A stretch of 13,958 bases of DNA. It comes from Ahrensia sp. Lineage in GTDB: Bacteria; Pseudomonadota; Alphaproteobacteria; Rhizobiales; Rhizobiaceae. The position numbers were made by a program, and so were the translations under genes. Of the stretch, positions 7,529 through 13,958 are shown in pieces; positions within the stretch are counted from its first letter, which is position 1, and each line of letters begins with the position of its first letter. Below the pieces are notes generated by a model. It searched no databases and was not told the DNA's origin. It worked only from the letters and a program-made list of their open reading frames with translations. Where the stretch lies: contig QILU01000233.1 of NCBI GenBank assembly GCA_003233475.1, positions 1 to 13,958 of the forward strand. The letters run 5' to 3'.

Positions 7529-8806
7529 TCTCATCAATGATTGCTTCTTTCACGACAAAGACAGGCTGCGCCACGATGAGGTTTTGGAGCTGTTGCAAGA
7601 ACGGCTCCAATGTATCGTAGGGACTGAATCCATAGATATGAATGAGGGTTTGGGCCGGGTGTTGGCCGAACAAATTATCGCCCCTCACGACGTTCCCCTG
7701 CACGACAATTCGGCTGTTGATGGGTACGCCTATCGCCATAGTGATCTTGTAAATTCCGATACTCAAGCGGGGTTACCAATCAGCGTTTCCATCGCAGCGG
7801 GGGATCTCAATCCTGACCCGTTGAAACCGGGAAGCGCAGCCAGAATTTTCACCGGCGCTAGCCTGCCTAAAGGTGCCGACACCGTGGCCATGCAAGAGGA
7901 TTGCGAAGCCAACGAAGTTAGTGTCGTGCTGCCGAAAAACCTGCCAATATTTTCCAATTGCAGGAATTCCGGGGAAGACCTGAAGCAAGGGGATATGGTT
8001 CTTGAATCCGGCACAAGGTTAAAGGCCGCAGACCTTTGTGCTCTGGCCTCAATTGGGCTTGCAAAAATCAATGTCCGGCGTCTGTTAAAAGTGGCGCTGT
8101 TTTCAAACGGCAATGAAATACGGGTGCCCGGAGCATCCAATTCCCCGCTACAGCCAGGCCAAGTGTATGACGCCAACCAACCCCTATTGAGTGCCCTGTG
8201 CGCCCCGCTTCCAGTGGAGTTGCACAATTGCGGGATAATTGAAGATTCCTTTGAGGCTGCGCGAACTGCAATTGCAGATGCCGCTTCCAAATATGATGTG
8301 ATCATCACCACCGCTGGCGCTTCAAGGGGAAGCGAAGATCATATGCTCACACTGCTTGATGAATTGGGCAAACGACACCTTTGGCAACTCGCGGTTAAAC
8401 CGGGGCGACCCATGATGTTTGGGCAAATTCCACGCCAAGACCATAAAAACGATTGTTTGTTTTTTGGCCTGCCGGGAAACCCGGTGGCCACAATGGTTTG
8501 CTTTTTGCTCTACACCCGCCCGGCACTGCTAAAACTTGCGGTGCTGAATGGGAGACAATTCCAAGATTTCAGGTTCCCGCCGATTTCGAAATACAAAACA
8601 AGAAGCCTGATCGGCGTGAATTTTTGCGCGGAATATTGAAAACAAACAGGAACGGCGCATTAAGCGTCGATAAATTTGCGCGGGATGGATCCGGTCTGAT
8701 TTCTTCGCTGCGGGAAGCTGATGGGCTGATCGAGATTAGTGAAGAAGTAACAGGCCTGCGAAAAGGCGAGTTTGTCTCTTTCATTCCTTTTTCAAGCTTC
8801 GATTAG
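7515..8806 (+). pseudogene. moeA: Molybdopterin molybdenumtransferase MoeA, frameshifted near 3' end
   Basis: MoeA inserts molybdate into adenylated molybdopterin. The ATG at 7515 lies inside the mobA end, preceded by GAGGAATATCAAA. The N-terminal part shows HDVPLHDNSAVDGYA, the active-site MoeA signature, then GAARIFTGA-like (AARIFTGASLPKGADTVAMQE). The central MoCF-binding domain has ITTAGASRGSEDH and the LAVKPGRPMMFG..FGLPGNPVATM block. At about 8550-8554 the frame breaks. The first frame ends in an unrelated tail at 8639, while the expected C-terminal beta-barrel domain (PADFEIQN, RREFLRG, SSLREADGLIEI) continues in the other frame to TAG at 8806. One extra G in AATGGG(G)AGACA would restore a 430-residue protein. 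As it stands, the C-terminal domain of about 80 residues is cut off. It may be a true mutation or a homopolymer error. Confidence 0.85.
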
Positions 8807-8887
8807 AAGTAAAATAATATGTTTGAACTCTTTGTCCTGTGAGCTACAAATGAAACTCCTTAACCCCTGACCTTACAAGGAATACCC

Positions 8888-9766
8888 ATGGCGAAAGTTG
8901 CATTTATCGGTTTGGGCGTGATGGGCTATCCCATGGCTGGTTACTTAAAAACCAAAGGGAACCACGACGTCACGGTGTTTAACCGCACAGCCGCCAAGGC
9001 CGAAAAATGGGCCAAGGAATTTAACGCCAACCATGCGTCCACCCCCAAACAAGCGGCTGAAGGCGCGGATTTCATATTTTGCTGCGTCGGCAACGACGAT
9101 GATTTGCGCGCTGTTACCACAGGCGAATTCGGTGCGTTTCAGGCAATCAAACCCGGCGCGATATTTATCGACAACACAACAGCCTCTGCAAACGTGGCGC
9201 GTGAACTTTATGTAGTCGCAAAAGAAAAAGGCTTTGGATTTCTCGACGCTCCGGTTTCCGGCGGCCAGGCGGGCGCGGAAAATGGCGCTCTTACCGTCAT
9301 GGTCGGGGGCGACCCGGACACCTTCGAGCGGGCAAAACCGGTCATGGATTGCTACGCTAAAATGGTCGGCCTCATGGGAGAAGCGGGTGCCGGGCAGCTT
9401 ACCAAAATGATAAACCAGGTTTGCATTGCCGGTCTTGTGCAGGGGCTTTCAGAAGCCATTCACCTTGGCAAAGCGGCGGGGCTAGATATTGATAAAGTAA
9501 TGGGGGTGATTTCCAAGGGAGCCGCCGGGTCATGGCAAATGGAAAACCGCCACGTCTCCATGACCGCAGGAGAATTTGAGCACGGTTTTGCCGTTGATTG
9601 GATGCGCAAAGATTTAGCGATCTGCCTGGAGGAAGGCAATGCCCAGGGAGTCAGCCTGCCCGTCACAGCACTGGTTGATCAATTCTATGCGGAAGTGCAA
9701 CGGATGGGCGGCAGCAGATGGGACACAAGTTCCCTGCTGGCGCGTTTAGAGGCAACGAAAAAGTGA
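8888..9766 (+). CDS. NAD(P)-dependent beta-hydroxyacid dehydrogenase (3-hydroxyisobutyrate dehydrogenase family)
   Basis: Cytosolic oxidoreductase of 292 residues. The N-terminal Rossmann domain opens with VAFIGLGVMGYPMA (residues 4-17), the dinucleotide-binding signature of the family, and N32-R33 after the second strand could favour NADP. The substrate-binding stretch is DAPVSGGQAGAENG (120-133). The catalytic lysine is K173 within GAGQLTKMINQ, with N177 four residues later, and K241-D242 (RKDLAICLEEG) complete the pattern. Family substrates include 3-hydroxyisobutyrate, tartronate semialdehyde, succinic semialdehyde and related acids; the sequence does not decide between them. The start is supported by AAGGA six bases before the ATG. 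The phosphagen kinase gene begins 11 bases after its stop, so the two are probably co-transcribed, which raises the question of a shared metabolite. Confidence 0.92.
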   Translation: MAKVAFIGLGVMGYPMAGYLKTKGNHDVTVFNRTAAKAEKWAKEFNANHASTPKQAAEGADFIFCCVGNDDDLRAVTTGEFGAFQAIKPGAIFIDNTTASANVARELYVVAKEKGFGFLDAPVSGGQAGAENGALTVMVGGDPDTFERAKPVMDCYAKMVGLMGEAGAGQLTKMINQVCIAGLVQGLSEAIHLGKAAGLDIDKVMGVISKGAAGSWQMENRHVSMTAGEFEHGFAVDWMRKDLAICLEEGNAQGVSLPVTALVDQFYAEVQRMGGSRWDTSSLLARLEATKK

Positions 9767-9777
9767 GGTGAAATGAC

Positions 9778-10881
9778 ATGGCAATATTAGATGAGATTAA
9801 CAAACTGAAATCCAGCCAATCGGGCAACATTGCCATACAATGCTTTGATGCGGATTATTACGATAGCCTGAGTGCGGAAAACAAAGCCCGGCTGCTCAAA
9901 TGCATCAATTCCGGTATCGAAAACCCGGACAGTGAAATGGGATGTTACGCAAATCAGCCCACTGATTATGATGAATTGCGCCCGTTTTTTTCAAAAGTCC
10001 TTAGCAAATTTCACGGGGTGCCTGAAGGGACAAAACACACAAATGATTGGGGGCTTAGTAGTATTGAAGGCCTGCCTGAAGACGGCAATTTGGACTTGTC
10101 GAAATTCGGCCTGCCCAGCCTTTCCATGCGGGTGCGGGTCGGGCGAAACCTCGCTACTTTTCCGCTACCCGGTGCCATGAACCAGAAGCAAAGGGTCGCG
10201 CTGGAAAACCAGATGATGGAGGCCTTTAAGCAGTTAATTGAAATGCCGGAATATGGCGGTGCCTACTATTCCCTCACCCCCGGAAATCCAAATCAAATCA
10301 ATGACCAGCAATATCAAGACCTGGTCGACGCGCATATCATGTTCAAAAATATGGACGTCGACACCTATTTGACCGCCGCCGGAATTGCCTCCGACTGGCC
10401 CTATGGCAGGGGTTGTTATGTATCGAACGATAAAGAGTTTATAATTTGGGTGGGGGAAGAGGATCATTTGCGCATTATGTGCATGACCAAAGGCACAGTA
10501 TTGAACACTGTCTTTGATCGCCTTCGAACCGCGCTCGATGTGGTGGAAAATATTAAAGGCCTCGACTTTGCCAAGTCCGATGATTTTGGGTTTGTAACTT
10601 CCTGCCCGACAAATCTTGGCACCGCTATGCGCGCTTCTCTTCATATTCAATTGCCAAATTTAACCGCCGATGGCACTGACAAAAGAGCCAAGGAAGTGGC
10701 CCGCCCGCTGGGGCTGGCAGTAAGAGGAACCGGTGGCGAACACACCCCCATTGGTTCAGATGGCACCGTGGACATTTCTCCAAGAGCCCGCTTTTGCATT
10801 ACGGAAGGGGAAATAATTGCCGCCCTCTATAAGGGCGTAAAACTTCTTAAACAGGAAGAAGATGCGGCGGCAGGTAATTAG
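9778..10881 (+). CDS. ATP:guanido phosphotransferase (bacterial arginine kinase-like phosphagen kinase)
   Basis: Predicted to transfer phosphate reversibly between ATP and a guanidino compound, probably arginine, as an energy buffer. The 367-residue length matches animal arginine kinases. Against Limulus arginine kinase from memory, the N-terminal domain has SGIENPDSEMGCY (45-57), keeping the serine and tyrosine of the guanidino-specificity loop (S52, Y57). The catalytic domain has MRVRVGR (R118, R120), WPYGRG (207-212), the carboxylate-bearing EEDHLRI (E228, R232), and the family signature CPTNLGTAMRASLHIQLP (C276, R285). R316 and E321 lie in RGTGGEH, where the animal RGTRGEH arginine is replaced by glycine. 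All main nucleotide-binding arginines, both catalytic glutamates and the reactive cysteine are present, so the enzyme should be active. GAGGTG lies 7 bases before the ATG. It is not an McsB protein-arginine kinase, since it has the full N-terminal domain. Substrate is inferred. Confidence 0.95.
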   Translation: MAILDEINKLKSSQSGNIAIQCFDADYYDSLSAENKARLLKCINSGIENPDSEMGCYANQPTDYDELRPFFSKVLSKFHGVPEGTKHTNDWGLSSIEGLPEDGNLDLSKFGLPSLSMRVRVGRNLATFPLPGAMNQKQRVALENQMMEAFKQLIEMPEYGGAYYSLTPGNPNQINDQQYQDLVDAHIMFKNMDVDTYLTAAGIASDWPYGRGCYVSNDKEFIIWVGEEDHLRIMCMTKGTVLNTVFDRLRTALDVVENIKGLDFAKSDDFGFVTSCPTNLGTAMRASLHIQLPNLTADGTDKRAKEVARPLGLAVRGTGGEHTPIGSDGTVDISPRARFCITEGEIIAALYKGVKLLKQEEDAAAGN

Positions 10882-12071
10882 AGCGCTTTCCTAAACTGCG
10901 GTTTCCAGGTTTCCAACAGCACCATGGCAAAGGCCACTATGAAGGGCATGAAAGTACGATCATCCGGCAGCGGAAAGACAATAAATTTACCACCAATACA
11001 GAGCAATATCGCGACCATCAATGCGGTTGAACGCCGGTTGGTGATGATCCCGCTCTTTTGTAAGTAAGCCCATGCCATGAGCATTAATGCCAGCATCATT
11101 GGCCAATTGTTTTGGTTGAGAGAAACCAACACCCCGCGGCCAATTCCTTTGAGATAAGTTAGTACGGTAAAATCAGGATCAAACCCGATCAAGGTGTTTT
11201 GTATTTCGATGTTGGTAAAATAAAAATGCACCCACCAGCCAGGATGACTGGAATCGGTCGTGATCCATAAATAAGCACCAATGGCAGCAACAAATCCAGT
11301 TATCGCCGGAAGTTTGCGATCGTTAAAAATCAACATTGCGAGTAGTAGCGCGAACAGAAACAGTATGATGTCCGGGCGCATGGAAAACGCCAGGAAAAAC
11401 AACCCGACTGCCCACCAGTCCTTGCCTCGCAAAAACCGCTCGCACCCTAAAAGAAAAAATGCCGCTACCAATAGATCCGGGGTGACAATGCGACCCATGT
11501 GAAAATAATCACTCAACAAAATGATGGCAACAACAATTGGTGCGGCTTGTAAAAAATCCTGCCGCTTCATCCAATACAAACAGATCAACCCAACCGCGAG
11601 AGAAGACAGAATGCTGATCCACAATACTGCCTTCACGGGCCCGATTATCTGACCCGTATATTTTATCAGCCCCACATACCCCGCTTTCACGTCATACATG
11701 GGAAGCATGGAGACAAAGGCGTCCGGGTTTTGAAAGTTGTATAGATTATAAGGATTCCCAGCCGTTAATCTGTAATATTGTGCGTCCCCTGCGTTGGCCT
11801 TCATCAACTCCCAGACCTTCGAATGAAGAGCCTGGTTGGAAAGAGAATCGTCTTGCAATGCGGAAGCAAGGTACGCTGCCATATCCCAGTTATATTCCGG
11901 TTTAATCAAATTTACTGCGAACAGAACGATTAAGAATCCACAGAAAACAATCAGTCCGAGCTGATCCAGGCGAGCATTCGTGAGCCATTTTGATACGCGT
12001 TGGCCATATTGGTGAAAAAGCCAATCTGCAAAAGATTTATTTTGGGAGTTTTGAGGGGAGCTGGAATTCAT
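10878..12071 (-). CDS. Polytopic membrane protein, possible GT-C-type glycosyltransferase
   Basis: Not recognised with certainty. A 397-residue inner-membrane protein with about nine or ten hydrophobic helices (roughly 37-55, 145-167, 176-190, 198-211, 218-249 as two, 256-271, 323-337, 348-366, 372-388). After helix 1 comes a large polar loop of about 85 residues starting EYNWDMAAYLASA (59-71). Acidic residues in a first long external loop, together with the VTPDLLVAAFFLLG and MRPDIILFLFALL helices, are reminiscent of lipid-linked GT-C glycosyltransferases such as the ArnT and mannosyltransferase groups. That reading is inference. The N-terminal 35 residues are polar and probably cytosolic. 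The ATG at 12069-12071 has a weak ribosome-binding site. Its stop overlaps the stop of the convergent phosphagen kinase gene by 4 bases. The Lrp-type regulator gene lies 82 bases upstream on the same strand. Confidence 0.75.
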   Translation of the reverse strand: MNSSSPQNSQNKSFADWLFHQYGQRVSKWLTNARLDQLGLIVFCGFLIVLFAVNLIKPEYNWDMAAYLASALQDDSLSNQALHSKVWELMKANAGDAQYYRLTAGNPYNLYNFQNPDAFVSMLPMYDVKAGYVGLIKYTGQIIGPVKAVLWISILSSLAVGLICLYWMKRQDFLQAAPIVVAIILLSDYFHMGRIVTPDLLVAAFFLLGCERFLRGKDWWAVGLFFLAFSMRPDIILFLFALLLAMLIFNDRKLPAITGFVAAIGAYLWITTDSSHPGWWVHFYFTNIEIQNTLIGFDPDFTVLTYLKGIGRGVLVSLNQNNWPMMLALMLMAWAYLQKSGIITNRRSTALMVAILLCIGGKFIVFPLPDDRTFMPFIVAFAMVLLETWKPQFRKAL

Positions 12072-12153
12072 GACATTTTGAATTATATTGTTACCAATCC
12101 GCCTCAGAATGCCATCAAAGCTCTTAATAACCTACGAACATTACCCGTTAAGG

Positions 12154-12630
12154 TTACGCCCCTTCCCCCTCAAGCAGATATTCCAACGGCAATTGGGTTG
12201 TGTATTTAATCTGCTCCATGGCAAAACTTGAACTCACGTCCGTAATATCGACCCTGGAAATAAGTTTTTGATAAAACACATCATACGCATGTAAATCCGG
12301 CACCACCACACGCAATAAATAATCCACTTCACCGCTCATCCGATACATTTCCACCACTTCGGGAAATTCGGTTGTGACTTCCGAAAATCGCTTCAACCAT
12401 TCAGCGTTGTGGCTGTTGGTGCGGATAGATACAAAAACCGTCACCTTCGCATTGACCGAATCCGGGTTCAAAACCGCCACCCGCTTTTGAATAACCCCGT
12501 CTTCTTCAAGTTTCTGGATGCGCCGCCAGCACGGTGTTGTCGAAAGCCCTACTTTTTTGCCGATTTCAGCCACTGGAATGGTGGAATCCTGCTGCAACAA
12601 GGTAAGTATGCGCTTGTCAATTCTATCCAT
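12154..12630 (-). CDS. Lrp/AsnC-family transcriptional regulator
   Basis: DNA-binding regulator of 158 residues. It opens with MDRIDKRILTLLQQD, typical of the family, followed by a winged helix-turn-helix (about 17-45) whose recognition helix contains LSTTPCWRRIQKLEEDGVI. A linker with AVLNPDSVN leads to the C-terminal RAM/AsnC ligand-binding domain (about 63-145), with the turn MSGEVDYLLRVVVPDLHAYD (residues 98-117), where effector amino acids bind in relatives. Lrp proteins form dimers to octamers and usually respond to an amino acid; the ligand here is unknown. GGGA lies about 8 bases before the ATG. The gene is separated from the upstream glycosylase gene by a hairpin that may be a terminator, so it probably has its own promoter. 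Such regulators are commonly autoregulated and often act on adjacent genes. Confidence 0.92.
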   Translation of the reverse strand: MDRIDKRILTLLQQDSTIPVAEIGKKVGLSTTPCWRRIQKLEEDGVIQKRVAVLNPDSVNAKVTVFVSIRTNSHNAEWLKRFSEVTTEFPEVVEMYRMSGEVDYLLRVVVPDLHAYDVFYQKLISRVDITDVSSSFAMEQIKYTTQLPLEYLLEGEGA

Positions 12631-12704
12631 ATAATTGTTCCCGTGGTTGCGGCTGGCTTCTCAAAATAGAAATTGTATTCCAAAAAGCCTTGAGATAACA
12701 GGAG

Positions 12705-12730
12705 AAAATAGCGAATTATTCGCTCTTTTT
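12705..12730. terminator. Possible bidirectional hairpin terminator
   Basis: A perfect six-base inverted repeat, AGCGAA (12710-12715) and TTCGCT (12719-12724), encloses the 3-base loop TTA. Flanking AAAA and TTTTT tracts can extend pairing past one mismatch. It lies 18 bases beyond the stop of the glycosylase gene, where it could end the GST-glycosylase transcript before the Lrp gene. On the minus strand the tail is ATTTTC, a modest U-tract; the better T-run is on the plus strand. The stem is short and the call is tentative. Confidence 0.45.
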
Positions 12731-12747
12731 GCCAATATCGCGCAAAT

Positions 12748-13365
12748 TCATTTCGTTGTTAGTCTGGCAACCTCCTGCCGCAAAACCGGCAGAACATCCG
12801 TTTCGAACCAGGGGTTTTTCTTCAACCAACCGCTGTTCCGCCAGGAAGGATGAGGCAATGGCAGGTATTTTGGTTTTCGCTCAACCTCAAATGTCTCGCG
12901 CCAATTGGCCACCGTTTCTGTTAATGATTTTTTTCGGGCACCACCCAAATGATATTTTTGTGCGTATTGCCCAACCACAAGGATCAATTCAATTTGTGGC
13001 ATAAGGCTATAAACCCGGTCATGCCACTTGAGCGCACATTCTTTTCGCGGTGGAAGATCACTCTTTTTTGCGTCATATCCGGGAAAGCAAAATCCCATGG
13101 GAACGATGGCGAGCCGAGCCGAATCATAAAAAACATCCTTTGCAATGCCCATCCATTGACGCAATCTGTCGCCGGATGGATCATCAAAAGGCACCCCGCT
13201 TTCATGCACTCGAATACCGGGCGCCTGCCCCGCAACACATAAACGAGCGGTGGAGGAAATCCGCACCACCGGGTTTGGTTCATGGGGCAAAGGGGCCTCC
13301 AAAGGCTGTTCGGTGCATATCCGGCAAGCCGCGATCTCTTCGACCAGTTGATTGATTTTGCTCAA
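12748..13365 (-). CDS. Uracil-DNA glycosylase family protein with 4Fe-4S cysteines
   Basis: A 205-residue protein of the uracil-DNA glycosylase superfamily, closest in pattern to the iron-sulfur family 4/5 enzymes that excise uracil from DNA in base excision repair. Visible motifs are AACRIC (C14, C17), the active-site loop GQAPGIRVHESGVPF (46-60), GFCFPG (C93) with PPRKEC (C110), and the HPSWRNSGW loop (172-180) that inserts at the lesion. C14, C17, C93 and C110 have the CxxC...C-16/17-C spacing of a 4Fe-4S cluster. The loop reads GQAPG where classical family 4 has GEAPG, so substrate and activity could differ. No ATG is suitable. A TTG at 13363-13365 starts five bases after the stop of the upstream glutathione S-transferase gene, suggesting translational coupling; the exact start is uncertain. 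Confidence 0.88.
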   Translation of the reverse strand: MSKINQLVEEIAACRICTEQPLEAPLPHEPNPVVRISSTARLCVAGQAPGIRVHESGVPFDDPSGDRLRQWMGIAKDVFYDSARLAIVPMGFCFPGYDAKKSDLPPRKECALKWHDRVYSLMPQIELILVVGQYAQKYHLGGARKKSLTETVANWRETFEVERKPKYLPLPHPSWRNSGWLKKNPWFETDVLPVLRQEVARLTTK

Positions 13366-13370
13366 ATCAC

Positions 13371-13958
13371 TCAGGCTCTGGCCGATGGTCGGGCTCTTAC
13401 CCCCTCATACCACTTCGTTAGGTGATCGAGATTTTCCGGCATCTGCAACCTGGCTGGTTTCATAAAGTCGATGGAGATCATCGCGGTGATGTCGGCAATC
13501 GTGTAATTCTCTCCCGCAATAAACGGGCGCCCCGACAGTTCTTCATTCAACCATTTCAATGTCTTTTCCACCCTGGGCCGATTGGCCTCGGCAAATTCTG
13601 CGATTTGCGGCACTTCCCACACCTTCATGGCCGGGTGGCTGTGGCGAAACACATTGGCAACTGGCGAAAGCAGCTTAAATTCAACCCGCCGCTGCCACAT
13701 TTCCACAATGGCCTTGTCCAGGCTATCAACACCCATGAGCGCAGGTTTCGGGTGCAAATTTTCAAAGTAACGACAGATCGCCACGGTCTCGGTCAATATC
13801 GTCCCATCATCCAATTCCAATACCGGGAGTTCCTGAAACGGGTTCAGGCGTGTAATTGTATCACCCTTATGTTCAAGAGCCATCATATCCACGGTTTCAA
13901 GCGGCACTTCAATTCCTTTTTCGGCCAAGAATATTCGCACCCGCCGGGGGTTGGGAGC
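13371..13958 (-). CDS. Glutathione S-transferase family protein, 5' end outside window
   Basis: The C-terminal 195 residues of a cytosolic glutathione S-transferase. The frame is open to the window edge, where it reads APNPRRVRIFLAEKGIEVPL, the first alpha-helix region of the thioredoxin-like domain, so only about 8-10 N-terminal residues (including the start) are missing. The GTG at 13938-13940 is internal and not the start. The glutathione-binding segment follows as ELPVLELDDGTILTETVAICRYFE, with the cis-proline and the gamma-glutamyl-binding E-T pair. The all-helical C-terminal domain includes the N-capping-box-like ENYTIADITA motif. The substrate is unknown. The gene stops 5 bases before the glycosylase TTG and is probably co-transcribed with it. 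Confidence 0.9.
   Translation of the reverse strand, partial: APNPRRVRIFLAEKGIEVPLETVDMMALEHKGDTITRLNPFQELPVLELDDGTILTETVAICRYFENLHPKPALMGVDSLDKAIVEMWQRRVEFKLLSPVANVFRHSHPAMKVWEVPQIAEFAEANRPRVEKTLKWLNEELSGRPFIAGENYTIADITAMISIDFMKPARLQMPENLDHLTKWYEGVRARPSARA

Noticed and set aside
7383..8557. Programmed -1 ribosomal frameshifting as an explanation for mobA and moeA.
   Set aside because: Neither break has a proper X XXY YYZ slippery heptamer in the right phase (mobA has A AAA ATA, moeA T GGG AGA), and neither family is known to use it.
9778..10881. McsB-type protein-arginine kinase.
   Set aside because: McsB lacks the phosphagen kinase N-terminal specificity domain present here and usually lies beside mcsA and clpC, which are absent.
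1..13958. CRISPR array, phage defence island or integrated element.
   Set aside because: I saw no direct-repeat arrays, integrase, transposase, tRNA-flanked junctions or defence-gene motifs.

Overview
The window looks like a chromosomal segment of an alphaproteobacterium, probably Hyphomicrobiales-like and perhaps marine. This is inferred from protein style (RpiA divergent from a phosphoglycolate-phosphatase-type HAD, a single class I fumarase, a MoeA with an SRGSEDH motif) and a mid-range base composition; no rRNA or other taxonomic marker is present. Gene density is high. The longest gap between genes is about 210 bases. No tRNA, rRNA, CRISPR array, insertion sequence or prophage gene was seen.

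Layout. Bases 1-589 (minus) hold the 5' part of rpiA with an abnormal N-terminus. It is divergent from a phosphoglycolate-phosphatase-like HAD gene (754-1425, plus), which converges on a TerB-like gene (1454-1885, minus). A class I [4Fe-4S] fumarate hydratase (2099-3745) and two inner-membrane transporters, one EamA/DMT and one Bcr/CflA-type MFS, follow on the plus strand. Next comes a tight molybdenum-cofactor cluster, fdhD-mobA-moeA (6043-8806), whose genes overlap at their ends. Both mobA and moeA carry an apparent single-base deletion that splits the reading frame near the 3' end.

A two-gene unit follows (8888-10881): a beta-hydroxyacid dehydrogenase (3-hydroxyisobutyrate dehydrogenase family) and, 11 bases downstream, a complete ATP:guanido phosphotransferase that strongly resembles animal arginine kinase. 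Phosphagen kinases are common in animals and protists but sporadic in bacteria, so this is the most notable gene here. Its stop codon overlaps the stop of a convergent gene for an unrecognised polytopic membrane protein (10878-12071, minus). Further right, all on the minus strand, are an Lrp/AsnC regulator, a 4Fe-4S uracil-DNA glycosylase family protein, and a glutathione S-transferase that runs off the window end.

How the genes work together. fdhD, mobA and moeA together mature the molybdenum cofactor and activate formate dehydrogenase, although no dehydrogenase subunit lies in the window. The dehydrogenase and phosphagen kinase are probably co-transcribed. The glycosylase appears translationally coupled to the glutathione S-transferase. 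The other genes look like ordinary metabolic and transport functions without an evident shared role. Three genes (rpiA, mobA, moeA) show frame problems, so sequencing or assembly indels are a live alternative to true gene decay.
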